DNA from: S015-6 sp964479535
Lineage (GTDB): Bacteria > Desulfobacterota > DSWW01
Direction of reading: 5' to 3'
Assembly: GCA_964479535.1 (NCBI GenBank)
Contig: CAYZMM010000003.1
Coordinates: 186,001-250,000, forward strand
DNA: 64,000 bases
The first letter of the stretch is position 1, and every line of letters begins with the position of its first letter. Shown piece by piece: positions 33,436 through 42,320 of this stretch. The translations under genes were made by a program, and so were the position numbers. The notes under the pieces are model-generated. The model made no database searches. It saw only the letters and a list, made by a program, of their open reading frames with translations, and was not told the origin of the DNA.

Positions 33436-34569
33436 TCACTGCTCCTCCAGTTCGATCTTCAGTGAGAGGAATTCCGTGAGATCCTTCAGCGTGATGATCC
33501 CCGCCAGTTCGCCGTCGTCCACCACGACGAGACGGCCCCCGCCGGTACGGTGCATGAGCGAGAGGGCTTTCATGGCGTCCGCGTCCGGGTCGATGGTGTT
33601 GTCCGGGGAGCAGGGGGCCATGACGTCTCCCACCCGTTTTTCGGTCCGCTCCTCCTTCGGGACCTCCTTCACCTGTTTCGTGGAAACGCACCCCACGAGC
33701 CGGCTCGTGTCCTCCACGACCGGAAAGAGCTTGTAGTGGTGCTCGTAGATGTAGTCCTCCACCAGTTCCTGGACCGAAACGCCCGGCTGCACGGTCACCG
33801 GATCGGTCTTCATGAAGCGACGAACCGGCTCGCCCTCGAGGGCTCTTCGGACCAGCACCTGCTTGTACGAACTCTTTGCGGCGCTCTGCACGAACATCCC
33901 GATGAGGAACCACCACATGCCTCCCACGAAGTTGCCTCCCAGCACCTGCACCACACCCATGATGATCAGAAAGATCCCGAAGCCGGATCCGATCGAGGAG
34001 GAAATGCGGGTGGCCCAGCGCAGGTTTCCCTTGTAAGCCCATAGGGCGGACCGCAGGATACGCCCCCCGTCCAGCGGAAAGGCGGGTATGAGGTTGAATC
34101 CGGCGAGGATCAGGTTGATGAACGCCAGGTACCCCATCGTACCCTTCACCGCTTCGGGCCATTCGGCCTGTACCCCCACATGGAAGAAGCCGTAGAACAC
34201 CCCGGCGATCAGAACGCTGGAAATCGGACCGGCCACCGACATGAGAAACTCCGCCTTGGGGGACGGCGGCTCTTCCCCCATTTCGGCCACGCCGCCGAAG
34301 ATGAACAGCGTGATCCCTTTCATGGGAAGCCCCTGCTTCTTCGCCACGACCGAGTGTGAGAACTCGTGGAGGATGATCGAGAGGAAGAGCCCGATGGCGC
34401 CGGCAACGCCCATGATCCAGTACGTCCTGGTCGACAGGCCCTCGTACATCTGCGGAAAGACCCCGAGGGACAGGGACCAGACGATCAGGACCACGATGAT
34501 GGTCCAGCTCAGGTCGATCTTCACCTCGAACCCGAAGAGGTTGAAGAGCTTGACACTCTTGCCGAACAT
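33436..34569 (-). CDS. Site-2 protease-like membrane metalloprotease with CBS domains
   Basis: Intramembrane zinc protease. 377 residues; the HEFSHSVV motif near residue 67 is in a membrane helix, and the second zinc site NLIPAFPLDGGRIL near 165 carries the LDG aspartate. Six or so helices occupy residues 15-240, followed by two CBS domains (RRFMKTDPVTVQPGVSVQEL near 255; VGDVMAPCSPDNTIDPDADA near 320). This SpoIVFB-like class responds to small ligands such as ATP through CBS domains. Start at 34569 is favoured by GGGAGGTGA eight bases upstream; a GTG at 34578 is an alternative. Target protein unknown; no membrane-bound sigma or anti-sigma gene is adjacent. Confidence 0.92.
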   Translation of the reverse strand: MFGKSVKLFNLFGFEVKIDLSWTIIVVLIVWSLSLGVFPQMYEGLSTRTYWIMGVAGAIGLFLSIILHEFSHSVVAKKQGLPMKGITLFIFGGVAEMGEEPPSPKAEFLMSVAGPISSVLIAGVFYGFFHVGVQAEWPEAVKGTMGYLAFINLILAGFNLIPAFPLDGGRILRSALWAYKGNLRWATRISSSIGSGFGIFLIIMGVVQVLGGNFVGGMWWFLIGMFVQSAAKSSYKQVLVRRALEGEPVRRFMKTDPVTVQPGVSVQELVEDYIYEHHYKLFPVVEDTSRLVGCVSTKQVKEVPKEERTEKRVGDVMAPCSPDNTIDPDADAMKALSLMHRTGGGRLVVVDDGELAGIITLKDLTEFLSLKIELEEQ

Positions 34570-34620
34570 GATGATCACCTCCCTCTGTCGTCTCGCCGTA
34601 TCCGGCCGGCGGCGGGTGCC

Positions 34621-35217
34621 TCACGCCCCGCCCGGTGAGGGGCCGGCCTTCGCGAACTGCACGCCGGCTTGCTTCATCTTCCGAAGGGCTTCTTCACCGC
34701 CCTCGGCGGACACCGGACGCGTGGCTTCCGTCATCAGTTGCACCTCGAAGCCTTCCCTGCGAGCGTCCAGGACCGTCGCGAGCACGCACACGTCCTGGGC
34801 CAGCCCACCCACCCACAGCCGGCGGACGCCGTCCCGTCTCAACCGGTCGGCCAGGCCGGTCTGGTCGAAGGCCGAATTCTGATCCTGGTCGAAGCGCACC
34901 CCTTTCGTGACCTTGACGGTGCCTCCTGGAAGCGCAAGGTCGGGATGAAAGGCCGCCCCTTCCGTGTCCTGCAGGCAGTGGGGAGGCCACTCCCCTCCCT
35001 GTTCCGCGAAGCTCACATGGTCTTGCGGGTGCCAGTCCCGGGAAGCGTAGATGGGGATCCCGGTGCCGGCCGCCGCTTCGATGGAGCGATTCAGCACCGG
35101 GAGGATCCGGTCTCCCTCGTCGACGGCCAGCGCCCCGCCGGGACAGAAATCGACCTGCACGTCCACGATGAGCAGGCCGTCCCCCCTCTCAAAGCGGTTC
35201 TGTTCTTCTCCACTCAT
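34621..35217 (-). CDS. pncA: Nicotinamidase
   Basis: Hydrolyses nicotinamide to nicotinate for NAD salvage. 198 residues. LLIVDVQVDFCPGGALAV near residue 15 holds the catalytic aspartate and metal site, SRDWHPQDHVSFAEQGGEWPPHC near 60 the DWH metal ligands, and VGGLAQDVCVLATVLDA near 135 the nucleophilic cysteine. The lysine expected near residue 100 is present in TVKVTKG. The start overlaps the stop of the small exported protein gene (ATGA). Confidence 0.94.
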   Translation of the reverse strand: MSGEEQNRFERGDGLLIVDVQVDFCPGGALAVDEGDRILPVLNRSIEAAAGTGIPIYASRDWHPQDHVSFAEQGGEWPPHCLQDTEGAAFHPDLALPGGTVKVTKGVRFDQDQNSAFDQTGLADRLRRDGVRRLWVGGLAQDVCVLATVLDARREGFEVQLMTEATRPVSAEGGEEALRKMKQAGVQFAKAGPSPGGA

Positions 35218-35643
35218 TTCCCGGTCTCCTTTTCCGCCTTACGGACGGATTCGAGGGCGAGGGTTCCGTTCGACACGTACAAGGTTCCCTTGAGCACGAA
35301 CCTCCGGGATGTCGCGTCGTCTCCCATCAGGCGCTGCGCCCCGCTCTCCTTTCCGAGTAGAAGGAGGCGCCGCCTGCCCAAGTCGTTCAGGATGTTCCAC
35401 GCGCTGGTCGTTCCCGGATGAACCGCCGGGTCGACCCTGCGAAGCTCTTCGATGGCAAAAAGGGTTTCCTCCCCCTCGTACTCCAGGGTGTAGGCACCCC
35501 CCCGTGGTCTGTTGGAAAACGACGGTACCGGTGAGCTCCACCAGTACCGAAGACTGTGCTCGCGCCGAGTCCACGGACGCACACACGGCAATGAAGGCCG
35601 GGATGGCGACGACCGCTCCAACGAGCCAAACACTTTGCTTCAT
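35214..35643 (-). pseudogene. Exported protein of unknown function, frameshifted at a G run
   Basis: The start at 35643 gives a signal peptide (WLVGAVVAIPAFIAVCASVDS, cleavage near ARAQ) and LVELTGTVVFQQTTGG. At the seven-C run 35497-35503 (G7 on the coding strand) the frame breaks; with six bases it would continue AYTLEYEGEETLFAIEELRR and onward to the stop at 35214, for a protein of about 142 residues. Both halves look genuine, so this is one gene with a +1 homopolymer frameshift, either sequencing error or slippage. Family unknown. It heads the reverse operon pncA-S2P-AKR-TolC behind a sigma-54 promoter. Confidence 0.75.
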
Positions 35644-35736
35644 TTCTCCGTATCCTTCCGTATCCTTTTTACACGCATTCAAGGATGAGCAGCTTCTCGC
35701 CCCGGCGGCTGCCCGCCGTCGCTGCCCGGCGAGAAG

Positions 35737-35752
35737 TGCAAGCAGTATGCCA
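35737..35752 (-). promoter_or_regulatory. Sigma-54 promoter of exported protein-pncA-S2P-AKR-tolC
   Basis: Minus-strand TGGCATA-CTGC-TTGCA, ideal spacing, 94 bases upstream of the start at 35643. Operators at 35825-35882 lie 82 bases further upstream. Confidence 0.87.
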
Positions 35753-35824
35753 CATCCCAATCAACGGAAACCTGAAGAACTCTTGTGCAAGGCGGCAAGG
35801 CCGGACCAGCGGGCGGGACCCTTC

Positions 35825-35882
35825 TGTACCGGAGGGGCACAAGCTGGCCACCGGCGGGCGAAGCCTGTGCCGAATGTGCACA
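35825..35882. promoter_or_regulatory. Operator pair upstream of the 35737-35752 promoter
   Basis: TGTAC-CGGAGGG-GCACA at 35825-35841 and the perfect TGTGC-CGAATGT-GCACA at 35866-35882, 41 bases apart. They could also serve the forward Lon-like gene, but only a poor element (CGGCACA-TTCC-TCACG, near 35913) lies on that side. Confidence 0.78.
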
Positions 35883-35940
35883 TTCCGAACCCGAACCCTC
35901 CTCGGCACATTCCTCACGACAACGAAGGAGGACTTTATTC

Positions 35941-36431
35941 ATGGCTCTTACAGAACGACAAGACGAGTATGCGGCTGAGCTGTCCGCCGACCGTCTCCGC
36001 CGCAGATGCGACCCGGCCGGCTTTTCCTTTCAGAGCACGGAGGAACTGCAGGAGCACCAGGAGCGGCAACAGGCACTGTTCGAAGAGCTGAAGAACGAGG
36101 CGGAATCCAGGGGCTTCCGGCTCCTTCAGGCGCCCCAGGGCCTCGTCCTCGCCCCGGTACAGGACGGAAAGCCGGTCACTCCGGACGAATTCGAGAAGCT
36201 GGCCACCAGATTTGCCAACCTCGTGGATCTGGTCCGCGAGGCGAGCAAGAACGGGAACGGGCTCGTCGCGGCGGGCGATGTGGAACAGGCGATCAAGGAA
36301 GGTGTGTATCGGCTGAATCAGGCCGAAGAAAGGATGCAGCACCTGGTCGAGGAGGGCTCCATCATGATCGACACCGAGGGAGATGCGCTGGGTCAGATCA
36401 GCCCTGTGAGGCGACGGACACCCGGGCCCTC
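35941..36431 (+). pseudogene. Lon-like (LonB/LonC-type) AAA protease, reduced by several deletions
   Basis: The start LSADRLRRRCDPAGFSFQST matches the N-terminus of the roughly 800-residue Lon-like AAA proteases. Directly after STEEL the frame continues with EELKNEAESRGFRLLQAPQG and LAPVQDGKPVTPDEFEKL, a later part of the family, skipping the region in between. A second jump leads to FANLVDLVREASKNGNGLV and MQHLVEEGSIMIDTEGDALGQI, from the C-terminal part of the AAA module. The whole protease domain is missing and the sequence runs into the ligA stop at about 36,431. GGAGGA precedes the ATG. Roughly 155 codons of the original gene remain in frame. Confidence 0.75.
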
Positions 36432-38453
36432 TCATTTGGTCTCGACCATCTTCATGAACTCCTTCTCGTCCACCACCGCGGCGCCGTGCTTCTCGGCCGC
36501 CTTCCGCTTGGCCGACCCCGGGTCCGACCCCACCACGAGGTAGTCGGTCTCCGCGGAGACGCTGGAGGTCGCCCTGCCGCCCTGGCCGCGGATCGCCTCT
36601 TTCGCCTCCTCGCGGGTCAGGGAAGAGAGGGATCCAGTGAGCACGAAGGTCTTTCCCTCGAGACGGCTTCCCGTCTTTCGGGTCTTCGGGTCCAGACCGC
36701 GCTCCTTGAGCTTGCGGACCAGTGCACGGTTCTTCTCGTTGGCGAACCATTGGACCACGGAGGCGGCCATGACGGGCCCCATCTTTTCCGCTTTTTTGAG
36801 ACCTTCCTCATCCGCCCCCGCAAGGTTGTCCAGCGAGTGGAAATCCCGGGCCAGGTCCCCGGCAACGGTTCTCCCCACGTGGGGGATGCCGAGGGCGAAG
36901 ATGAGCCGAGGCAGTGTCGCCTTCTTTCCCGCTGCCTCGATGGCCCGGATCAGGTTCCCGGCCTTCTTGTCTCCCACGAGCGGAAGCTGCTTCAAGTCAT
37001 CCCTCGAGAGATCGAACAGGTCCGCCGCGTCTTCCACCAGGCCCTGCTCCACCAGCCCGTCCACGACCTTCTCGCCGAGCCCGTCGATGTCCAGGGCCTG
37101 GGCCGACCCGAAGTGAAGGACGCTCTGCTTGAGCTGGGCCGGGCAGGAGGCATTCGTGCACCGGGCCACCGCCTCGCCCTCGGGCCGGGAAACCTCCCCC
37201 TTGCAAACCGGGCACTTCTTCGGCAGCCTGTAGCGCTTCTCCTTGCCCGTCCGCTCCTCTTCGACGACCCGGACCACGTGGGGAATCACGTCCCCGGCCC
37301 GTTCCACGAGTACGGTATCCCCTGCCCGGATGTCCTTCCGATCGATTTCGTCCTGATTGTGCAGCGTGACGTGCTCGACCGTGACGCCGCCGATCTCGGT
37401 CGGTTCGAGTACCGCTACCGGTGTGAGGGCGCCCGTGCGCCCCACCGATGCCTTGATCTCCTTGATTCGGGTCGTGTTTCGGCGGGAAGCGAACTTCCAG
37501 GCGATCGCCCAGCGCGCGTTCGCCGCCCGCGTGCCGAGTTCCTGCTGGTCGGAAAGGGAGTTCACCTTGAACACACACCCGTCGATCTCGTAGGGAAGCT
37601 CCTCCCGCTTCTCCCGGATCTCCTCGTACCACCGGACGGCCTTGTCCGCGGACTCCACCTCGTCCAGATGGGGGCTCGTCTTCAACCCGAGATCCCTCAT
37701 CATGTCGAGGCTCTGCCAGTGCGAATCCGGCCTCCCGGTCGTCGAGGGTCCCAGCTCCCAGAAGAAGATCTTCAAAGGGCGTCGGGCCGTGATCTTCGGG
37801 TCGAGCTGGCGGAGGCTGCCGGCGGCGAGATTCCGGGGGTTGGCGAAAGTCTTCTCTCCCTCCTCTTCCCGTGCCCGGTTGAACGCCTCGAAGGCCTCCT
37901 TCTCGAGATACACCTCACCCCGTGCCACGAGATGGCGGGGCGTAGACCGGCCCTTCCCGGGCTGGAGCCGGAAGACCACCTCCCGGATGGTACGTACATT
38001 GGCGGTCACATCCTCTCCGGTTTCACCGTTCCCCCGGGTGGAGGCCCGGGTCAGTGCGCCGTCGTCGTAGACCAGCTCGACGCTCACGCCGTCGAACTTC
38101 GGCTCGGCCACCAGAGAGAGTTGCTCCTTCCCCAGGCTCTCCCGGCACGTCTCGAAGAAATGCCGGAAATCCTCCTCATCCTGCACGGCCTGAAGGCTGA
38201 GCATGGGCGTCTCGTGGTCGACCTGACCGAACTCTGCCCGGGGTTCCCCTCCCACGCGCTGCGTTGGGCTGTCGGGAGTCTTCAGGTCCGGAAACCGCTC
38301 TTCGATCTCCTGAAGCTCCTCTTTCATCCTGTCGTACTCGGCGTCGGAAACGACCGGGTCGTCCAGGACGTAATACCGGTAATCGTGGTGCTCCAGCTCC
38401 TCGCGCAGGTCCTCTGCCCGTTCGCTGGCCTCCCTCTTGCTCGGCTCACTCAT
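36432..38453 (-). CDS. ligA: NAD-dependent DNA ligase
   Basis: Seals nicks in replication and repair using NAD. 673 residues, full length. The adenylation lysine is in EPKFDGVSVELVYDDG near residue 120; the OB domain follows from about 325, the four-cysteine zinc finger is CPVCKGEVSRPEGEAVARC (to the CPAQL pair) near 415, helix-hairpin-helix repeats span 440-590, and a BRCT domain (LEGKTFVLTGSLSSLTREEA) closes the protein. The start at 38453 (MSEPSKREASER) fits the family and is preceded by AAAGGAAA; 39 further codons upstream are excluded because the sigma-54 promoter would fall inside them. Being under a sigma-54 promoter is unusual for this housekeeping gene. Confidence 0.96.
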   Translation of the reverse strand: MSEPSKREASERAEDLREELEHHDYRYYVLDDPVVSDAEYDRMKEELQEIEERFPDLKTPDSPTQRVGGEPRAEFGQVDHETPMLSLQAVQDEEDFRHFFETCRESLGKEQLSLVAEPKFDGVSVELVYDDGALTRASTRGNGETGEDVTANVRTIREVVFRLQPGKGRSTPRHLVARGEVYLEKEAFEAFNRAREEEGEKTFANPRNLAAGSLRQLDPKITARRPLKIFFWELGPSTTGRPDSHWQSLDMMRDLGLKTSPHLDEVESADKAVRWYEEIREKREELPYEIDGCVFKVNSLSDQQELGTRAANARWAIAWKFASRRNTTRIKEIKASVGRTGALTPVAVLEPTEIGGVTVEHVTLHNQDEIDRKDIRAGDTVLVERAGDVIPHVVRVVEEERTGKEKRYRLPKKCPVCKGEVSRPEGEAVARCTNASCPAQLKQSVLHFGSAQALDIDGLGEKVVDGLVEQGLVEDAADLFDLSRDDLKQLPLVGDKKAGNLIRAIEAAGKKATLPRLIFALGIPHVGRTVAGDLARDFHSLDNLAGADEEGLKKAEKMGPVMAASVVQWFANEKNRALVRKLKERGLDPKTRKTGSRLEGKTFVLTGSLSSLTREEAKEAIRGQGGRATSSVSAETDYLVVGSDPGSAKRKAAEKHGAAVVDEKEFMKMVETK

Positions 38454-38495
38454 GGCGCGGTTTCCTTTGCGGTTCAGACGACGACAGCGGGAATT

Positions 38496-38511
38496 TGCAA
38501 CCCGTGTGCCA
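38496..38511 (-). promoter_or_regulatory. Sigma-54 promoter of ligA
   Basis: Minus-strand TGGCACA-CGGG-TTGCA, 43 bases upstream of the ligA start and 74 bases from the operator centre at 38584. Divergent from the lipoprotein promoter at 38691-38706. Confidence 0.85.
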
Positions 38512-38575
38512 GGAAGAAGCCGCTCGTCGTGTGCCGCTGCCCCCTTGCGAAAAAGGAGGAATCTCTCCAAACGAG

Positions 38576-38592
38576 TGTGCAGTTAGGGCACA
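38576..38592. promoter_or_regulatory. Operator between ligA and the Slp-like gene
   Basis: Perfect palindrome TGTGC-AGTTAGG-GCACA. Only a degenerate second copy (TGTGC-GAAAAGG-TTTCG at 38603-38619) is visible and it is not in helical phase, so this promoter pair may have one true operator. Confidence 0.75.
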
Positions 38593-38690
38593 TGCGGCCG
38601 GCTGTGCGAAAAGGTTTCGCCCGGAGAAGAACGCAGCGAACCGTCCGGAAACAAGGTCCTTGACGGGGTCCTTCCCTGTCGGAGCGGCGG

Positions 38691-38706
38691 TGGCAGGAAG
38701 ATTGCA
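38691..38706 (+). promoter_or_regulatory. Sigma-54 promoter of the Slp-like lipoprotein
   Basis: TGGCAGG-AAGA-TTGCA, correct spacing, 58 bases before the ATG at 38764. The block 38454-38763 contains only the two divergent promoters and their operator. Confidence 0.83.
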
Positions 38707-38763
38707 GCCTTGAGGAGGCATTGTGCGGCAGACCCCTGTGGACTACGAACGGAGGAGAAAGAG

Positions 38764-39306
38764 ATGAACCACTTCGGCACGGCACGAATCCTTTGGGCGG
38801 CCGCCCTGACCCTCCTGCTCTCGAACGGGGCCGGCTGCCTTTCGCCCATCTCCAAGTCCGTGCGAGAGAAGGTCGATCAGGAGATTTCCTTCGAAGAGAT
38901 CCGCAACGCTCCGGAGGACTACGTGGGTGAGATGGTCCTGCTGGGAGGCGAGATCATCCAGACGCGGAACACGACGCAGGGGACCCTGTTCCTGGTGCTG
39001 CAGAAGGAGCTGGATTACAGAGGCAAGCCCCGCAAGGACGACCGGTCCGCGGGAAGGTTCATGGTGCAGGACCCCCGTTTTCTCGACCCTGCGATCTACA
39101 GCTCGAGAAGGCTGATCACCGTGGCCGGGAGGGTGATGGGGACGCAGACCCGGAAGCTGGACGAACTGGATTACACCTACCCGGTCCTGCACGCGGAGGA
39201 GATTCACCTCTGGAGGGATGAACCGAAGAACCAGTACTACTTCTACCCGCAGCCGCGCTGGTACTTCTGGGGAGTGTCGGATTCCACCTTCCCGCCCTGG
39301 TATTGA
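38764..39306 (+). CDS. Slp-family outer-membrane lipoprotein
   Basis: 180 residues; signal with lipobox GAGC at residue 23. ISFEEIRNAPEDYVGEMVLLGGEIIQTRN near 43 and RFLDPAIYSSRRLITVAGRVMG near 112 match Slp, a starvation- and stationary-phase-induced outer-membrane lipoprotein of enterics; the aromatic C-terminus (YYFYPQPRWYFWG) is also typical. Function in the cell envelope under stress is known only loosely. GGAGAAAGAG precedes the ATG. It is divergent from ligA and followed by the copper ATPase remnant 69 bases later. Confidence 0.88.
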   Translation: MNHFGTARILWAAALTLLLSNGAGCLSPISKSVREKVDQEISFEEIRNAPEDYVGEMVLLGGEIIQTRNTTQGTLFLVLQKELDYRGKPRKDDRSAGRFMVQDPRFLDPAIYSSRRLITVAGRVMGTQTRKLDELDYTYPVLHAEEIHLWRDEPKNQYYFYPQPRWYFWGVSDSTFPPWY

Positions 39307-39374
39307 GTGTGCCCTCCGGCCGGCGCCTTCATCGAACAGACGGAACGGATCCGCAGACACAAAGGAAGACCGGC

Positions 39375-39834
39375 ATGGAAAAGGACCCGGTGTGCAACAT
39401 GGAGGTGGAGCAGGACCGTCCCGGGCGCTGCCCCGAGTGCGGGACGGGTCAAGGGACTTCGCGCCGAAGGGCGGACCGTGGCCATGGCCGGCGACGGGAT
39501 CAACGATGCTCCGGCCCTGGCGGAGGCCCACGTGGGAATCGCCATGGGCTCGGGAACGGACGTGACGATCGAAAGCGCGGGGGTCACCCTGGTCGAGGGG
39601 GACCTGGCGAAGATCGTGCGGTCCCTCCGCCTGAGCCGTGCCGTGATGCGAAACATCCGGCAGAACCTCTTCTTCGCCTTCGTCTACAACTCTCTCGGCG
39701 TTCCGGTGGCCGCAGGCGTCCTCTACCCCTTCTTCGGGATCCTTCTCAGCCCCATCATCGCCGCCGCGGCCATGAGCTTCAGCTCGGTCTCGGTGGTGTC
39801 GAACGCCCTGCGGTTGAAGAAGATCGGACTTTGA
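39375..39834 (+). pseudogene. Heavy-metal P-type ATPase remnant (ends only)
   Basis: The start MEKDPVCNMEVEQDRPGRCP joins a YHS-like DPVCNM to the VEQDRPGRCPECG metal-binding motif found at the start of copper-ATPases. At about 39,445 it jumps, with a frame change, into the last 125 residues: VAMAGDGINDAPALAEAHVG (hinge with the metal site), AMGSGTDVTIESAGV and the last two helices (NSLGVPVAAGVLYPFFGI). All of the transmembrane, actuator and phosphorylation domains, some 550 residues, are missing. The call to the CopA/CopB family rests on the C-terminal part. Same strand as the Slp-like gene. Confidence 0.85.
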
Positions 39835-39845
39835 CCGGAAGGCTC

Positions 39846-40222
39846 CTAACTTTCCGGTTCGGCGCGGAGCCGTGCCACGGCCCTCTCGGTGGCCTCCACC
39901 ACGGTGAAGCGATAGCCCGAATCGACCACGTACTCCCCTTCCTTCGGGATACGGCGCAGGTGTTCGATGAGCATGCCTCCCACGGTGCGCACCCGGTCCC
40001 CCGGCAGGTTGACGCCCAGGACGTCGTTCACTTCCGAGAGGGGCAGCCGCGCGTCGAGAAGATAGACGTCCTCTTCGATCGTTTCGATGGACCGCTTTCT
40101 CCTGAAAGGTTGCTCTTCGAAGCGATAGACCACCTTCACCTCACCGACCACCACTTCCAGGGCGTCTTCCAGGGTCAACATGCCCACGGCGGAGCCGTAT
40201 TCGTCGACCACGACCGCCGCCT
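39846..40222 (-). pseudogene. CorC/HlyC-type CBS membrane protein remnant, 5' part missing
   Basis: The minus strand reads AAVVVDEYGSAVGMLTLEDA, the end of the second CBS domain of CorC/YtfL-type proteins, followed by the CorC_HlyC C-terminal domain (LPGDRVRTVGGMLIEHLRRI, then VVDSGYRFTVVEATERAVAR). The DUF21 membrane domain and first CBS, about 300 residues, are absent: the frame meets the start of the acetyl-CoA synthetase fragment at about 40,222. Family members are implicated in magnesium/cobalt efflux or tolerance. Confidence 0.82.
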
Positions 40223-41161
40223 GATCCGGAGAAGACCGCCCAGGCGATCGGCGATGCGGCGGAAAAGCTCGGCAAGCCGGTGCTCGCATGCTTCATGGGC
40301 GAGGCTAACACCAAGGCCGGCGTCCGGAAGCTGACGGAAAGGAACGTGCCGAACTACGTCTCCCCGGAGCGTGCGGTCGCGGCTCTCAGGAAGATGTTCG
40401 ATCAGCACCGTTGGCAGAAGGCCGCAGTGCCCGACGTAGAGGAGATGCCCGCCGACAAGGACCGCGTCGGCGGGGTCTTCCGCAGGGTCCGATCCGAAGG
40501 GCGCGTTCAGATGGGCGACACCGAGGCGAGGGAGGTGCTGGAGGCCTACGGAATCCCGCTCCCTCCTTCACGCCTTTGCCAGAACGCGACGGAGGCCGCT
40601 CGTTTCGCCGAGGAGATCGGCTACCCCGTGGTGATGAAGATCGCCTCCCCGGACATCCTGCACAAGACGGACATAGGGGGCGTACGCATGAACCTGCAGA
40701 GCGGAAGCGACGTGGAAGACGCCTTCGACCTGCTCACCCTCCGGGCCCGGCGATACATGGAGGACGCCGAGGTCCGGGGCTGCCTCGTGCAGCGGCAGGT
40801 GAAGCAGGGCAAGGAGGTCATCATCGGCATGAACCGGGATCCTCAGTTCGGTCCTCTCGTCATGTTCGGGCTCGGCGGGATCTACGTGGAGGTCCTGAAG
40901 GACGTGGCGTTCCGCATCGCCCCGTACGCAAGAGAGGAGGCGGAGAGTCTCGTGCGGGAGATCCGCTCGTTCAACCTCCTGAAGGGGACCAGGGGAGAGG
41001 CCGGCTCGGACATTGCAGCGGTCGTCGACACCCTGCTCAAGGTCTCTCAGCTCGTGCAGGACTTTCCGGAAATCGTGGAGCTGGACATCAATCCATTGAC
41101 TGTGTTCGAAGAGGAACAGGGGGTCGCGGCGATCGACGGGCGGCTCGTCCTGGATTCGTAG
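40223..41161 (+). pseudogene. ADP-forming acetyl-CoA synthetase, alpha-beta fusion, 5' part missing
   Basis: The visible protein opens in the last alpha-domain part (KPVLACFMGEANTKAG, IP-like NVPNYVSPERAVAAL) and continues into a full ATP-grasp beta domain: EVLEAYGIPLPPSRLCQNAT near codon 100, GYPVVMKIASPDILHKTDIGG, FGPLVMFGLGGIYVEVLKD and the terminal VELDINPLTVFEEE. The enzyme makes ATP from acyl-CoA and ADP. About 400 N-terminal residues (CoA-binding and ligase domains with the phosphohistidine) are missing; the frame begins at the join with the divergent CorC remnant. The next gene (DRTGG protein) is its usual neighbour. Confidence 0.85.
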
Positions 41162-41206
41162 AAAGACAACGTCGACATTCGGGGCGGCGGCCCCTGGGAG
41201 GAAGCG

Positions 41207-42287
41207 ATGGCCACGAAACTGTACGTGAGTTCCACGCAGGTCTCTTCCGGCAAGACGGCCCTGTGTGCCGGGCTGATGGGACGATTTCGTCGAGACGGGC
41301 TGCGGGCGGGCTACATGAAGCCGGTGAGCACGCAGACACGCATCTCACCGGAGCAGGGGATAGACGAAGACACGCGGTTCATGAAAGAAGCCTTCGACCT
41401 CTCCGAATCGTTGGAGGAGATGGCACCGGTCACCCTCACCGACAAGAAGCTTGCGGCCCTCCTCACCGGCCGGAGCGAGGATTTCCGCGACCGGGTCCGC
41501 ACCGCCCTCGGGTCGGTCGGCAGAGACAAGGAAGTGGTGGTGATCGAGGGAGGAGGCAGCCTGCGCGAGGGGTGGATCATCGACCTTGCGCCCCCCCCAG
41601 ACCGCGAAGCCGCTCGAAACGCGAACCCTCGAAATCGTACCTTACAAGAACGATCTGCAGGTGGTGGACGATCTGATCACGGCCCGGATCCGGCTCGAGG
41701 ACAGGCTCCTGGGAGCGGTGGTCAATTCCGTACCGAAGCAGCGAATGGGCTTTCTGGGCGACAAGGTACGACCGTACGTAGAGGAGAGGGACGTACCTGT
41801 TTTCGCCGTCCTTCCCCGGGAGCGGCTCCTGCTTTCGGTCAGCGTGACGGAGCTGGCGAAGGGCCTCGGCGGAAGGGTGCTCTGCTGCGAGAAGGGCATG
41901 GAGGAACTGGTCGAAAACGTGCTCGTGGGAGCCATGAGCGCGGACACCGCTCTGATCTACTTTCGACGGAAGACGAACAAAGCACTCGTGACCGGAGGAG
42001 ACCGCACCGACATCCAGCTCGCCGCCCTGGAAACCTCGACCCGTTGCCTGATTCTCACGGGGAACAGCCACCCGGACCTTCATGTCATGATGAAAGCGGA
42101 GGACTTGAACGTCCCCATCATCCTCACGCCCCACGATACCATGACCACCGTGGGTATCATGGAGCCGTATTTCGGTGCGTCCCGTTTTCACCAGGCCGGC
42201 AAGATGCGCCGTCTCGAGAAACTCTTCGAGAAGCACATGGACTTCGACAGGCTCTACGGCGCACTGGGGCTGTCCCCCGGAACCTGA
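41207..42287 (+). pseudogene. Phosphotransacetylase-family DRTGG/AAA_26 protein with one-base frameshift
   Basis: Both parts of a roughly 360-residue protein are present. The first has a BioD-like P-loop (VSSTQVSSGKTALCAGLMGR) and VVIEGGGSLREGWIIDLAPP; the second continues QTAKPLETRTLEIVPYKNDL and includes the DRTGG-like ALVTGGDRTDIQLAAL region and a final regulatory domain. They are split by one extra C in the eight-C run at 41591-41598; with seven the frame is continuous. Genes like this accompany ADP-forming acetyl-CoA synthetase and may regulate or assist acetyl-CoA metabolism. Sequencing error is the simplest explanation. Confidence 0.85.
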
Positions 42288-42320
42288 CGCTCTCCCTGCA
42301 GGAGGGCCGCCGCGGCCAGG

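Noticed and set aside
35905..35925. Forward sigma-54 promoter CGGCACA-TTCC-TCACG for the Lon-like gene
   Set aside because: The -12 GC is missing; kept only as a remark in the operator entry.
36006..38663. 885-codon plus-strand frame opposite ligA
   Set aside because: Shadow of ligA; composition and lack of motifs show it is not coding.
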